A stretch of DNA of 22,503 nt, from contig CAKUYF010000009.1 in NCBI GenBank assembly GCA_934702115.1, positions 1-22,503 on the forward strand, in the 5' to 3' direction. Of the stretch, positions 7,825 to 14,600 are shown one piece after another (position 1 is the stretch's first letter; each line of letters opens with the position of its first letter). Both the position numbers and the translations under genes were made by a program. The notes beneath the pieces were generated by a model. The model saw only the letters and a program-made list of their open reading frames with translations, ran no database searches and was not told the origin of the DNA. The DNA comes from an uncultured Eubacteriales bacterium. GTDB lineage: Bacteria > Bacillota > Clostridia > Oscillospirales > Acutalibacteraceae.

Positions 7825-8251
7825 TCTGAATCTTCTCCTTCTTTATAATAAGTCAGACATATACGCATATAATTTCATCTCAGTCTGTACTAATAATCTT
7901 TTCACCTTCACTTTCTTGCCTTGAATAAATTGGCATAAACAGCACATGAAAAATCCATTATACACTTTTTAATACTAACCATACGATTTTATGATAACAT
8001 ATAATTGAATTTTTAGCTATAAGAAATTTTTAGCATATGCTCATTATTAAATGTATGATTTATACACAAAAATCATGTAAAAGATAAAAATCAACCAAGT
8101 TTTCAAAACTCTAATTATTTTATTGAATTTATTTAAGTAATATGATATAATTATAGGTAAAGAAATTAGTATTTGGTATATTTTAGTAAATATTAAAATT
8201 ACATTAACACCAAATTATTTCTTAATCTAAATTATTTAAGGAGAAATTATT
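7825..8251. other. 427-base divergent intergenic region between the translocase and rpmB
   Basis: No convincing gene. It must hold the promoters of both divergent genes. The rightward one is clear (8123-8151). For the leftward translocase transcript only an isolated TATAAT on the minus strand (7962-7957) is visible, with no good -35 partner. A 7-bp inverted repeat, ATGATTT (8055-8061) and AAATCAT (8070-8076), could be an operator half-site pair or chance in AT-rich DNA. The ribosome binding site AAGGAGA for the translocase is close to 7824. Confidence 0.6.
8123..8151 (+). promoter_or_regulatory. sigma-A promoter for rpmB-ogg
   Basis: TTGAAT (8123-8128), exactly 17 bases, then a perfect TATAAT (8146-8151). 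Transcription would begin near 8158, leaving a leader of about 90 bases before the rpmB ATG, which has AAGGAGA immediately upstream. Confidence 0.72.
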
Positions 8252-8440
8252 ATGGCAAAATGTCAAATTTGCAGTAAAGCTGTATCATTCGGAATAAAAG
8301 TTTCACACTCTCACAGACGTTCTAACAAAATGTGGAAGCCTAATATTCGTAGAGTGAAAACTGTTATAAATGGTACCCCTACCCATATTTATGCTTGCAC
8401 AAGATGTATGAGATCAGGAAAAGTTGCATCTAATGCTTAA
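8252..8440 (+). CDS. rpmB: 50S ribosomal protein L28
   Basis: A 62-residue large-subunit ribosomal protein. It has the conserved start MAKCQICSKAVSFGIKVSHSH, then RRSNKMWKPNIRRVK, and ends YACTRCMRSGKV. The two CxxC pairs (C4/C7 and the YACTRCM pair) indicate the zinc-ribbon form. Length is normal. A strong ribosome binding site (AAGGAGA) precedes the ATG, and the promoter is at 8123-8151. The glycosylase gene starts 26 bases downstream on the same strand and is probably co-transcribed. Confidence 0.97.
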   Translation: MAKCQICSKAVSFGIKVSHSHRRSNKMWKPNIRRVKTVINGTPTHIYACTRCMRSGKVASNA

Positions 8441-8466
8441 AAATTGACCCATTAGGATATAGGAAC

Positions 8467-9315
8467 ATGAAAGTAATCGAAAAAGAAAATAGTATAGTTA
8501 TTCAAAATCCTGAAAATTTTGACCTTAGTCAAACTTTTGATTGCGGTCAATGTTTTCGTTGGGAATTATTGAACGATAAATATTACGGTATCGCTTACGG
8601 TAAAAAATTATGCGTATGGCAAAAAAATAATGAAATTACTTTTGAGGGCATTAGCATCAGTGAATTCCAAAAACTTTGGAAAAATTACTTCGATCTCGAT
8701 ACTAACTATTCCGAAATAGGAATGGAACTTTCTAAAATTGATCCTTTGGTAAGTAAAGCTTATAGTTCCTACCCGGGAATAAGGATCTTAAACCAAGAAC
8801 CTTGGGAAACACTCTGTTCTTTCATTATCTCCCAAAATAATAACATCCCAAGAATTAAAAAGATAATTTCCAGACTTTGTAATTTATTTGGAGAAAAAAT
8901 CGAAGGAACTCAATCCGATTTTGCTTTTCCTTCAGTTTCAGTACTTTCCTCCTTAGTTGAAAAAGATTTAGAACCTATAAAATGCGGTTTTAGAGCAAAA
9001 TATATACTTGATGCAGCTAGAAAAGTTTCAACAGGAGAAATAAGTTTAGATTCTATTAGCATCCTTTCTACTTCTGAAGCAGAAGAAGAATTAATTAAAA
9101 TAAATGGAGTCGGACCAAAAGTCGCTACTTGTACTTTACTATACGGATTTCACAGATTGGAAGCATTTCCTTTAGATGTTTGGACGAAAAGAATTATGAA
9201 TACATTTTTTCAAGGTGAATCCCCTAATATTTTTGGTAAATATGCAGGAATTGCTCAACAGTATCTCTATCATTATAGTCGTATGCATGCAGACGAGCTA
9301 TTTAAAAATAATTAA
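8467..9315 (+). CDS. ogg: 8-oxoguanine DNA glycosylase/AP lyase, OGG1 type
   Basis: Base-excision repair enzyme expected to remove 8-oxoguanine opposite cytosine and nick the backbone. The 282 residues carry the OGG N-terminal domain (FDLSQTFDCGQCFRWE, 18-33), then LNQEPWETLCSFIISQNNNIPRIKK (108-132). The helix-hairpin-helix GPD motif is INGVGPKVATCTLLYGF (212-228), with K218 at the catalytic Schiff-base position, and FPLDVWTKRIM follows with D237 at the conserved aspartate. This is the OGG1-like architecture found in clostridia and archaea, not MutM/Fpg. The ATG has AGGA seven bases upstream. It is the second gene of an rpmB-ogg unit; there is no clear terminator between its stop and the convergent genes. 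Confidence 0.93.
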   Translation: MKVIEKENSIVIQNPENFDLSQTFDCGQCFRWELLNDKYYGIAYGKKLCVWQKNNEITFEGISISEFQKLWKNYFDLDTNYSEIGMELSKIDPLVSKAYSSYPGIRILNQEPWETLCSFIISQNNNIPRIKKIISRLCNLFGEKIEGTQSDFAFPSVSVLSSLVEKDLEPIKCGFRAKYILDAARKVSTGEISLDSISILSTSEAEEELIKINGVGPKVATCTLLYGFHRLEAFPLDVWTKRIMNTFFQGESPNIFGKYAGIAQQYLYHYSRMHADELFKNN

Positions 9316-9331
9316 TTCATAAAAGTTAAGC

Positions 9332-9532
9332 TTACTCGGAAAAATAATTAAATATCTCACATATTTTAAATGATGGAATGAATTCCAATTGGTTTTCTTT
9401 TTTCAAATTTGGTATTTCTTTCAAACTATTTAAATCATCTGTACTTTCTTGATAAAATAAATTATTAAGAAAGTTTTTTATTTCCATAAGAAACTCTGTT
9501 ATTTTAAATTTTATTATGTATTCAGATTCATG
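9332..9532 (-). pseudogene. in-frame C-terminal remnant of spoIIR (or 51-residue ORF)
   Basis: Immediately beyond the spoIIR stop and in exactly the same frame, the sequence reads TAA (9544-9542), two isoleucine codons, TAA (9535-9533), then 66 open codons to a stop at 9334-9332. The open stretch begins HESEYIIKFKITEFLMEIK. That looks like the conserved KFK-I-E tail with which SpoIIR proteins usually end. It suggests the ancestral SpoIIR read on through this region and was cut by point or small indel mutations. An ATG at 9487 could start a separate 51-residue protein (MEIKNFLNNLFYQES...), but its ribosome binding site is poor. A sequencing error at 9533-9544 would also explain it. Confidence 0.5.
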
Positions 9533-9541
9533 TTATATTAT

Positions 9542-10057
9542 TTAACATTCACAAGGTGTTAAAACATTATCAAGTTCTACTTCCTCTTCTGCTGCCGGTA
9601 AACACAGCGGCGGAAACATTACACACCACCAATTTTTGCCTTTCCCTTCACCTATTGTAATCCTTAAAGCATCATAAAAGCCTGCCGGTAATGTATTCTC
9701 TTGATACTTTCTAATACTGAAATACATATTCACAATTTCAACACTTACTTTATAATTATACCCTTCTTTATGTACTTCTTCTTGAGCTACTTTCTTTATT
9801 CCTTCTAAATTAGACTCTAAATTCCTTTTCGCAACTTCTAAACTTTGAGAACCTTTGAGCTCGGAACTGAATACTTCTAGAATTTTATCCCTTACTTTAA
9901 GCTTCAAGCTTTGATCTTCTACAGAATCAGAATTAGCCATAATATGTAGTCTCAGTATCTTATTACTTATACCATCACATTTATTTGTAAAATCCATCAA
10001 AGAAAAAACCAATGAAAATAAAAAGCCTAGAAATAATGCCTTAGTTTTAGTACCCAA
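9542..10057 (-). CDS. spoIIR: stage II sporulation protein R, C-terminally shortened
   Basis: SpoIIR is the secreted forespore signal that triggers SpoIIGA to process pro-sigma-E in the mother cell. The 171 residues start with a signal-like hydrophobic segment (7-20), then the family motifs ILRLHIMANSDSVEDQSLKLKVRDKIL (34-60) and LPAGFYDALRITIGEGKGKNWWCVMFPPLCLP (123-154). Typical family members run past 200 residues. Here the protein stops at ...VLTPCEC, and same-frame sequence resembling the missing tail continues after two TAA codons (see 9332-9532). Whether the shortened protein works is unknown; the conserved core is intact. The start is TTG with AGAGGGG upstream. It lies 80 bases after the TPM-domain gene on the same strand. 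Its presence places the organism in a spore-forming lineage. Confidence 0.9.
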   Translation of the reverse strand: MGTKTKALFLGFLFSLVFSLMDFTNKCDGISNKILRLHIMANSDSVEDQSLKLKVRDKILEVFSSELKGSQSLEVAKRNLESNLEGIKKVAQEEVHKEGYNYKVSVEIVNMYFSIRKYQENTLPAGFYDALRITIGEGKGKNWWCVMFPPLCLPAAEEEVELDNVLTPCEC

Positions 10058-10137
10058 TAGAAAAACCCCTCTTCTTCATTAACTTATCTATAAAGAATTG
10101 TGGTTTTTTTTTATTATTTTATTCACTTAAAAAATAT

Positions 10138-10923
10138 TTAAAATCCCCTTGATGCTCCTCCTCCGCTTGAAGTTCCTCCTCCTCCAGAAAATCCTCCACT
10201 ATCTGAATAAGAGTCTCCTCCAAAAAATCCTCCCGATCCACTGTCAAAATCTGTATAATCGTCGTCATAAAAATGTTTTTTCTTAGAAAATAATGGGAAA
10301 ACCCCTCCAAAAACACACATCAGCGCAACAATTATTATACCCACAACTACACCAATTTTACTATCGTCCAAATTATTGTCATGTTCTGCTACTAACTGTG
10401 AAACTTCCTCTGGTACGTCTAAATCATACTCTGAATATATCTCAGCCAAAATAGCTGAATACAACGCTTTAATTCCTACATCCCATTCATCATTTTTAAA
10501 AAAAGGAATGCCATAATCATCAAGAAATCTTCCTGCCTTTGAATCATTTATTCTACCCTCTAGTCCATCTCCAATTTGAATCCTTACCTCTCGTTCCCCA
10601 ACAGCTAAAAGAATGAGAGCACCATTGTTTTTTTCCTTATCTCCTATCCCCCAATTTCTAAACAGATCTAAAGAATAGTCTTCTATACTTTCTCCTTCTA
10701 AAGACCCAACAGTTACAACTACTAATTGAGCTGTCGTTTTATCTGCCAATGCAGCACTATTGCTTAAAATATAATCTTCGGTTTCTTTATTTAAAACCTC
10801 TGCAAAGTCGTTTATATAAAAATTACTTGTGGGATTGATAACTGCAATTACATTTATTATACTCAAAAACCATCCTGCAATAACAAATAAAAATATACTT
10901 AATAACTGCTTTTTCTTTTTCAT
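10138..10923 (-). CDS. TPM-domain (YgcG-like) membrane protein
   Basis: A protein of 261 residues with an N-terminal hydrophobic signal or anchor (about 8-30). A TPM domain follows (about 38-165), with FYINDFAEVLN, AQLVVVTVGSLEGESIEDYSLDLFRNWGIGDKEKNNGALILLAVGEREVRIQIGDGLEG and DDYGIPFFKN. A second membrane segment spans about 191-212. The tail is very Gly/Ser-rich and ends GGGGTSSGGGASRGF, as is usual for the YgcG group. TPM domains outside plants are of uncertain function; the plant relative acts in photosystem II repair. The start is ATG at 10923, or an adjacent TTG at 10926, both served by AAGGAG. It follows lemA by about 20 bases; LemA-TPM pairs are a recurrent bacterial arrangement and probably form a membrane complex. 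Confidence 0.88.
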   Translation of the reverse strand: MKKKKQLLSIFLFVIAGWFLSIINVIAVINPTSNFYINDFAEVLNKETEDYILSNSAALADKTTAQLVVVTVGSLEGESIEDYSLDLFRNWGIGDKEKNNGALILLAVGEREVRIQIGDGLEGRINDSKAGRFLDDYGIPFFKNDEWDVGIKALYSAILAEIYSEYDLDVPEEVSQLVAEHDNNLDDSKIGVVVGIIIVALMCVFGGVFPLFSKKKHFYDDDYTDFDSGSGGFFGGDSYSDSGGFSGGGGTSSGGGASRGF

Positions 10924-10943
10924 CAATCCCCACTCCTTAAAAA

Positions 10944-11519
10944 TTATTCAAAATTTACAGTTGGTGCATTTTTAGATCCTTCACTCGCTTCAAATTGATC
11001 TGCTGAACTAAAACCACACATGGATGCAATTAAAACAGTTGGAAATTTTTTTATAGTTTGATTATAATTTTGAACTGCTGAATTATAGTCCTTTCTTGAA
11101 ACTGCAATACGATTTTCAGTACCTGCTAACTCATCTGTTAATGCCGTAAACTGCGTATCGGCTTTTAAATTAGGATAATTTTCCGCTATAACTAGCAACC
11201 TACTTAAGGCACTTGATAATTCAGCATTGGCATTAGCTTTATCACTGACTGTTTCAGCTCCAGAAAGCTTCTCACGGGATTCAGCGATTTGCTTTAATAC
11301 CTCTGATTCATGTGATGTATACCCTTTTACCGTGCTTACTAAATTTGGAATAAGGTCCATTCGCCTTTGAAGTTGAACGTCAATATTTGAATATTGACTA
11401 TTTACAGTTTCTCTTAAAGTTACTAAGTTATTATAACTTCCTATTCCCCACACTCCAAATATTAATATAAATGCTGCAACTACAATTCCAAAAATACCCC
11501 ATCCTGAAATTTTTTTCAT
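10944..11519 (-). CDS. lemA: LemA family protein
   Basis: A 191-residue LemA-family protein with one N-terminal membrane segment (about 8-27) and a long helical domain outside or along the membrane. Family signatures: GIGSYNNLVTLRETVNSQYSNIDVQLQRRMDLIPNLVSTVKGY, SALSRLLVIAENYPNLKAD, FTALTDELAGTENRIAVSRKDYNSAVQNYN and FPTVLIASMCGF. The biochemical function of the family is unresolved. AGAGGTG precedes the ATG. It is followed within 20 bases by the TPM-domain gene, its usual partner. It begins only 51 bases after the stop of the last CIS gene, with no terminator visible between, so read-through from the CIS operon is possible. Confidence 0.92.
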   Translation of the reverse strand: MKKISGWGIFGIVVAAFILIFGVWGIGSYNNLVTLRETVNSQYSNIDVQLQRRMDLIPNLVSTVKGYTSHESEVLKQIAESREKLSGAETVSDKANANAELSSALSRLLVIAENYPNLKADTQFTALTDELAGTENRIAVSRKDYNSAVQNYNQTIKKFPTVLIASMCGFSSADQFEASEGSKNAPTVNFE

Positions 11520-11570
11520 TTTTTACACCTCTTTCTATTATCGTCATCGGTTATAAATAAATTTAATATA

Positions 11571-13361
11571 TTATTCTATTGAACTTACAACTACATACGC
11601 AGAATCAGATTTATTTTCAAATTTGACACTATATGCCTTAATCTCATAAACACCTTCTTTAGCCGGTGCTGTATAAAGTCCGTTATTATCAATTGTACCC
11701 GTATTATTTTCTGCCATTCCCCAACGAACTTCCTGACTTATTGCTCCTTCAATGTGAGCCTCAAATCGGACCTGTTCTAAAGGTTTAATTCTAACGGTAT
11801 TAGGAGTAATTACTACTCTTACATTTTCATCAATTACTAAATCCTCTTCTTCCTCGTGTAATTCCACAGGCTTAAATGCCCACCATCTTATATCAACTGC
11901 TTGTGCAATAGTTTTCTCCTGAAGCCTCACTCCTAAACGCACTGTCCCTTTTTCGGAATTTACTACTGCAGCTATTTGAACATTAGGCGATGATATGGAA
12001 ATTTCTTCTTTAGAAAATATTCCTTTATCTCCAAATACAAGTAATCCCTTATCGTCAGTTAAGTAATTTGATTTATTATCTATAGCTGTAACTATCGCAA
12101 CATTACCTTCTCCCAGGCCATGAACAAATTCATAAGAATAATAAGATTTGCCCACCTTAGGATTAAATCCTAAATTGATTCGTTCTACTCCTGTTACTAT
12201 GTTATCAATTTTGGGCTCTGGCAAATCCAACACTTGGGGTACGGTTTCTTCAGATTCTTGCTTATTTTCTTTAGACGATGGGTTTATCTCTACAGGATTC
12301 TCCACCGATTGAAGTAAACTTATAAGTTCATTACTGTAAATGTACTGTTTAAAGGGATGCTTTTCAAAACTTTCAATAAAATACGTAAGTTGGTTAGTTA
12401 CGATATGGAATTTAGCTAAGTATATAAATTTATTATCAACTTTTTCTATAAGCTCTGTAAAATTCTTTGCATAATAATCATTAACTATTATATCTTTTAT
12501 AGGAGTAGTCTTAATTGAAACAGAGCAATTAAAGTCATTATCTATAGAAAGTTCATCTTTACCTACATTTAATTTAAAAGACTCTTTCCTAATATTTAAA
12601 CCCGAAATAGCATCTGTTACAGCATCACATTTCATATAATAGTCTTTTCTAAAAGTCTTGTAAGTGGAAATCTCGGTCTCTTGAAAGTTTACATTCAATG
12701 ACTTCTCTCCAGAAGTATTTTTGAAAAATTCTCCTTCTATATCAAACGAATAGCCGATCGGAGCTTCTACTCCTTCTTTCTCAAAAATTACTGAGATCTT
12801 TAGATTTTTTCCCGGATTAACATATCTTCCGATCTCTAAAGCTATTTTAATACCGTCTTTATTGTAAAGCTCTTTAGTTTCAAATATAAGGCTCTCTAGC
12901 TTAAGAGACTCTTCTTTAGGTTTGTCAGCAGTTAAAAATAATTCATACCCTTCACTTATTCTATTAAACTCCTCGCTCACACCGCTAGACTTTCCGGAAC
13001 TTGAAACGGAAAAGGTAGTTTCTTTCAGATTTTCCTTATATGCTAAGCATAAATAGAGTATTCCTTTATCTTTATTTTCTTCAAAGCCTTTTATTACGTT
13101 TAAACGCCTTACATAAGGCTCTGAAACTACTATCTCACGTCCCATATAATCAAGGGCCATACCGGTTTCCAAAGAAAAAGTCTTATTGTCTACCAATATA
13201 ACATCCAGCCCGGAGACAATCCCCGCACCATTTAGCATTTTATTTCCTAAACGGCGTTTTGAATTCATATAGGTCTGTTCAGTTTGAAAATCTCTTACAG
13301 TCATCAGTTTTCCGAAAAAATAGTTGTTTCTTTCGCAAGAATAATACTGTTTGTTTTCCAC
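11571..13361 (-). CDS. CIS-associated modular protein with Ig-like C-terminus (candidate fibre/adhesin)
   Basis: A 596-residue protein at the end of the CIS operon, in modules. Residues 10-55 (RNNYFFGKLMTVRDF, EQTYMNSKRRLGNKMLNGAGIVSGLDV) match a segment I recall from proteins encoded in phage-tail-like injection clusters. A beta-rich part spans about 56-350. A Pro/Ser/Glu-rich linker covers about 352-385. A second beta domain (386-500) contains FVHGLGEGN, GTVRLGVRLQEKT and DIRWWAFKP. An acidic spacer (502-511) leads to a C-terminal bacterial Ig-like (BIG2-type) domain (513-594: VVITPNTVRIKPLEQVRFEA, IDNNGLYTAPAKEGVYEIKA). Ig-like domains often sit on surface and tail-fibre proteins, so a peripheral, target-contacting role is inferred, not shown. 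The start is GTG with AAGGGGA upstream, 21 bases after the gpI-like gene. Confidence 0.75.
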   Translation of the reverse strand: MENKQYYSCERNNYFFGKLMTVRDFQTEQTYMNSKRRLGNKMLNGAGIVSGLDVILVDNKTFSLETGMALDYMGREIVVSEPYVRRLNVIKGFEENKDKGILYLCLAYKENLKETTFSVSSSGKSSGVSEEFNRISEGYELFLTADKPKEESLKLESLIFETKELYNKDGIKIALEIGRYVNPGKNLKISVIFEKEGVEAPIGYSFDIEGEFFKNTSGEKSLNVNFQETEISTYKTFRKDYYMKCDAVTDAISGLNIRKESFKLNVGKDELSIDNDFNCSVSIKTTPIKDIIVNDYYAKNFTELIEKVDNKFIYLAKFHIVTNQLTYFIESFEKHPFKQYIYSNELISLLQSVENPVEINPSSKENKQESEETVPQVLDLPEPKIDNIVTGVERINLGFNPKVGKSYYSYEFVHGLGEGNVAIVTAIDNKSNYLTDDKGLLVFGDKGIFSKEEISISSPNVQIAAVVNSEKGTVRLGVRLQEKTIAQAVDIRWWAFKPVELHEEEEDLVIDENVRVVITPNTVRIKPLEQVRFEAHIEGAISQEVRWGMAENNTGTIDNNGLYTAPAKEGVYEIKAYSVKFENKSDSAYVVVSSIE

Positions 13362-13382
13362 GTCTGTTCCCCTTTTCTTTAA

Positions 13383-14588
13383 TTACTTTTCTTCAAATAT
13401 ATCTGAAAAATATTCTACAGACTTTTTATCTATTTCCTCTGATATTATAAGATTATTAGTATCTCTCTGAGTTTTGTCCAAAACCAAATCTTGATTTTTG
13501 GTTATAAAAGAGTTTATACCTAAATAACAATGATGATCTAAGTATATTTGATCATTAAGTACAACTAAATTACATATGGAATCTACTGGCTTTACAGTAT
13601 TTATAACTCTTAAGAGTTCTACATAACTTTCTGTGTCTTTTACGCATGACTCTGGAAGCATTACAGTAAAAATATATCCATTATCTCCAAAAAGATTTTC
13701 AATTATTTCCTTTTGCTTATAGTAGCACATATTATCTTTAACGTCAAACTGTTCTACTATAATAGGTTCTACACCCACATATTCTTCCACTACTTTGGAT
13801 ATTGATCGGCGCGTACCTTTCATTTTATATATACTTACTGATTCTTTGATAAGCTTTCTTAATCTTTTCTCTCCCCATATGGAAGGATCTTTTATAGATA
13901 ACCAATCAGCCATCCAATTTAGAAAATCTTTTGAAGTATGTGAAGGATCAAATTTTAAAGGTATTATATCAATTTGGTCTTCTAAGTCTACATAAATAGA
14001 TTGAAAAATCCCTAAAAACCTAGATAAAAATGAATTTTCTCCTGCTTCCTTGCGATATATCTCAGGCAAATAATCTACAAAAGTTACCTGCGGAAATTCA
14101 ATTTTAACTGACTTTATAATTACCGGATCCTCTACATAGCTTATAATCTCCAAACAAATCCATAAATATCTTCCTTTAAACCCACCTAGCAATATATCAG
14201 TCGGAGATTCAAAACTTTTTCCTCCGATTAAATCAAATGCATCTATTTTTCGTCCTAAGGCTATTGAATCATCTCTAATATATTCATTTATATCTACCTT
14301 TAACCTTTTGGAGGCTCCTCCAGACGGAACCACTATTTCAGGGGTGTCGCTCGCATACACTTTTAATTTATAGCTAGCACTACCGGGTAAACTCACATCT
14401 ATACGAAGTCTATGCCATACAGTTCCTCTTTGCAAGCTGTCAAAAGATTTAGAAATGTATACACCGTTTTCACCATTTCTGCTTCTAAACACTAAATTAT
14501 CATTTTCAAATTCTAAGTTTTTTAAAGCACTCTTATCTTTCCAATCACTTTCTCTATTGAGTATAAAGCATCTAGCTCCTGAAGCCAA
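13383..14588 (-). CDS. phage tail protein I-like (P2 gpI family) CIS component
   Basis: A 401-residue protein. Its second half (about 170-345) is a Tail_P2_I-type domain: VDYLPEIYRKEAGENSFLSRFLGIFQSIYVDLEDQID, FLNWMADWLSI, KRLRKLIKESVSIYKMKGTRRSISKVVEEYVG, then VKPVDSICNLVVL. In phages and tailocins gpI connects the baseplate wedge to the tail fibres. The N-terminal ~165 residues form a beta-rich domain (YKLKVYASD, GGFKGRYLWICLEIISY) of unknown role. It starts with TTG at 14588, preceded by a strong AGGGGGAG; the preceding gene stops 12 bases upstream. It lies between the second J-type protein and the Ig-domain protein, the position expected for a baseplate-to-fibre linker. Confidence 0.88.
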   Translation of the reverse strand: MASGARCFILNRESDWKDKSALKNLEFENDNLVFRSRNGENGVYISKSFDSLQRGTVWHRLRIDVSLPGSASYKLKVYASDTPEIVVPSGGASKRLKVDINEYIRDDSIALGRKIDAFDLIGGKSFESPTDILLGGFKGRYLWICLEIISYVEDPVIIKSVKIEFPQVTFVDYLPEIYRKEAGENSFLSRFLGIFQSIYVDLEDQIDIIPLKFDPSHTSKDFLNWMADWLSIKDPSIWGEKRLRKLIKESVSIYKMKGTRRSISKVVEEYVGVEPIIVEQFDVKDNMCYYKQKEIIENLFGDNGYIFTVMLPESCVKDTESYVELLRVINTVKPVDSICNLVVLNDQIYLDHHCYLGINSFITKNQDLVLDKTQRDTNNLIISEEIDKKSVEYFSDIFEEK

Positions 14589-14600
14589 AAATTTCTCCCC

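Noticed and set aside
7843..7947. A 34-codon ORF upstream of the translocase on the minus strand (MCCLCQFIQGKK...), ending shortly before its ribosome binding site.
   Set aside because: It would begin within a few bases of the only candidate -10 box, has no ribosome binding site and no recognisable sequence; treated as leader.
8055..8076. A 7-bp inverted repeat (ATGATTT/AAATCAT) in the divergent intergenic region.
   Set aside because: Too short and AT-rich to call an operator; mentioned only within the intergenic entry.
10119..10316. A 65-codon frame rich in Glu opposite the Gly/Ser tail of the TPM protein.
   Set aside because: Same-strand shadow of the repetitive GGA/TCT-rich tail coding for Gly and Ser; the TPM frame explains the sequence.
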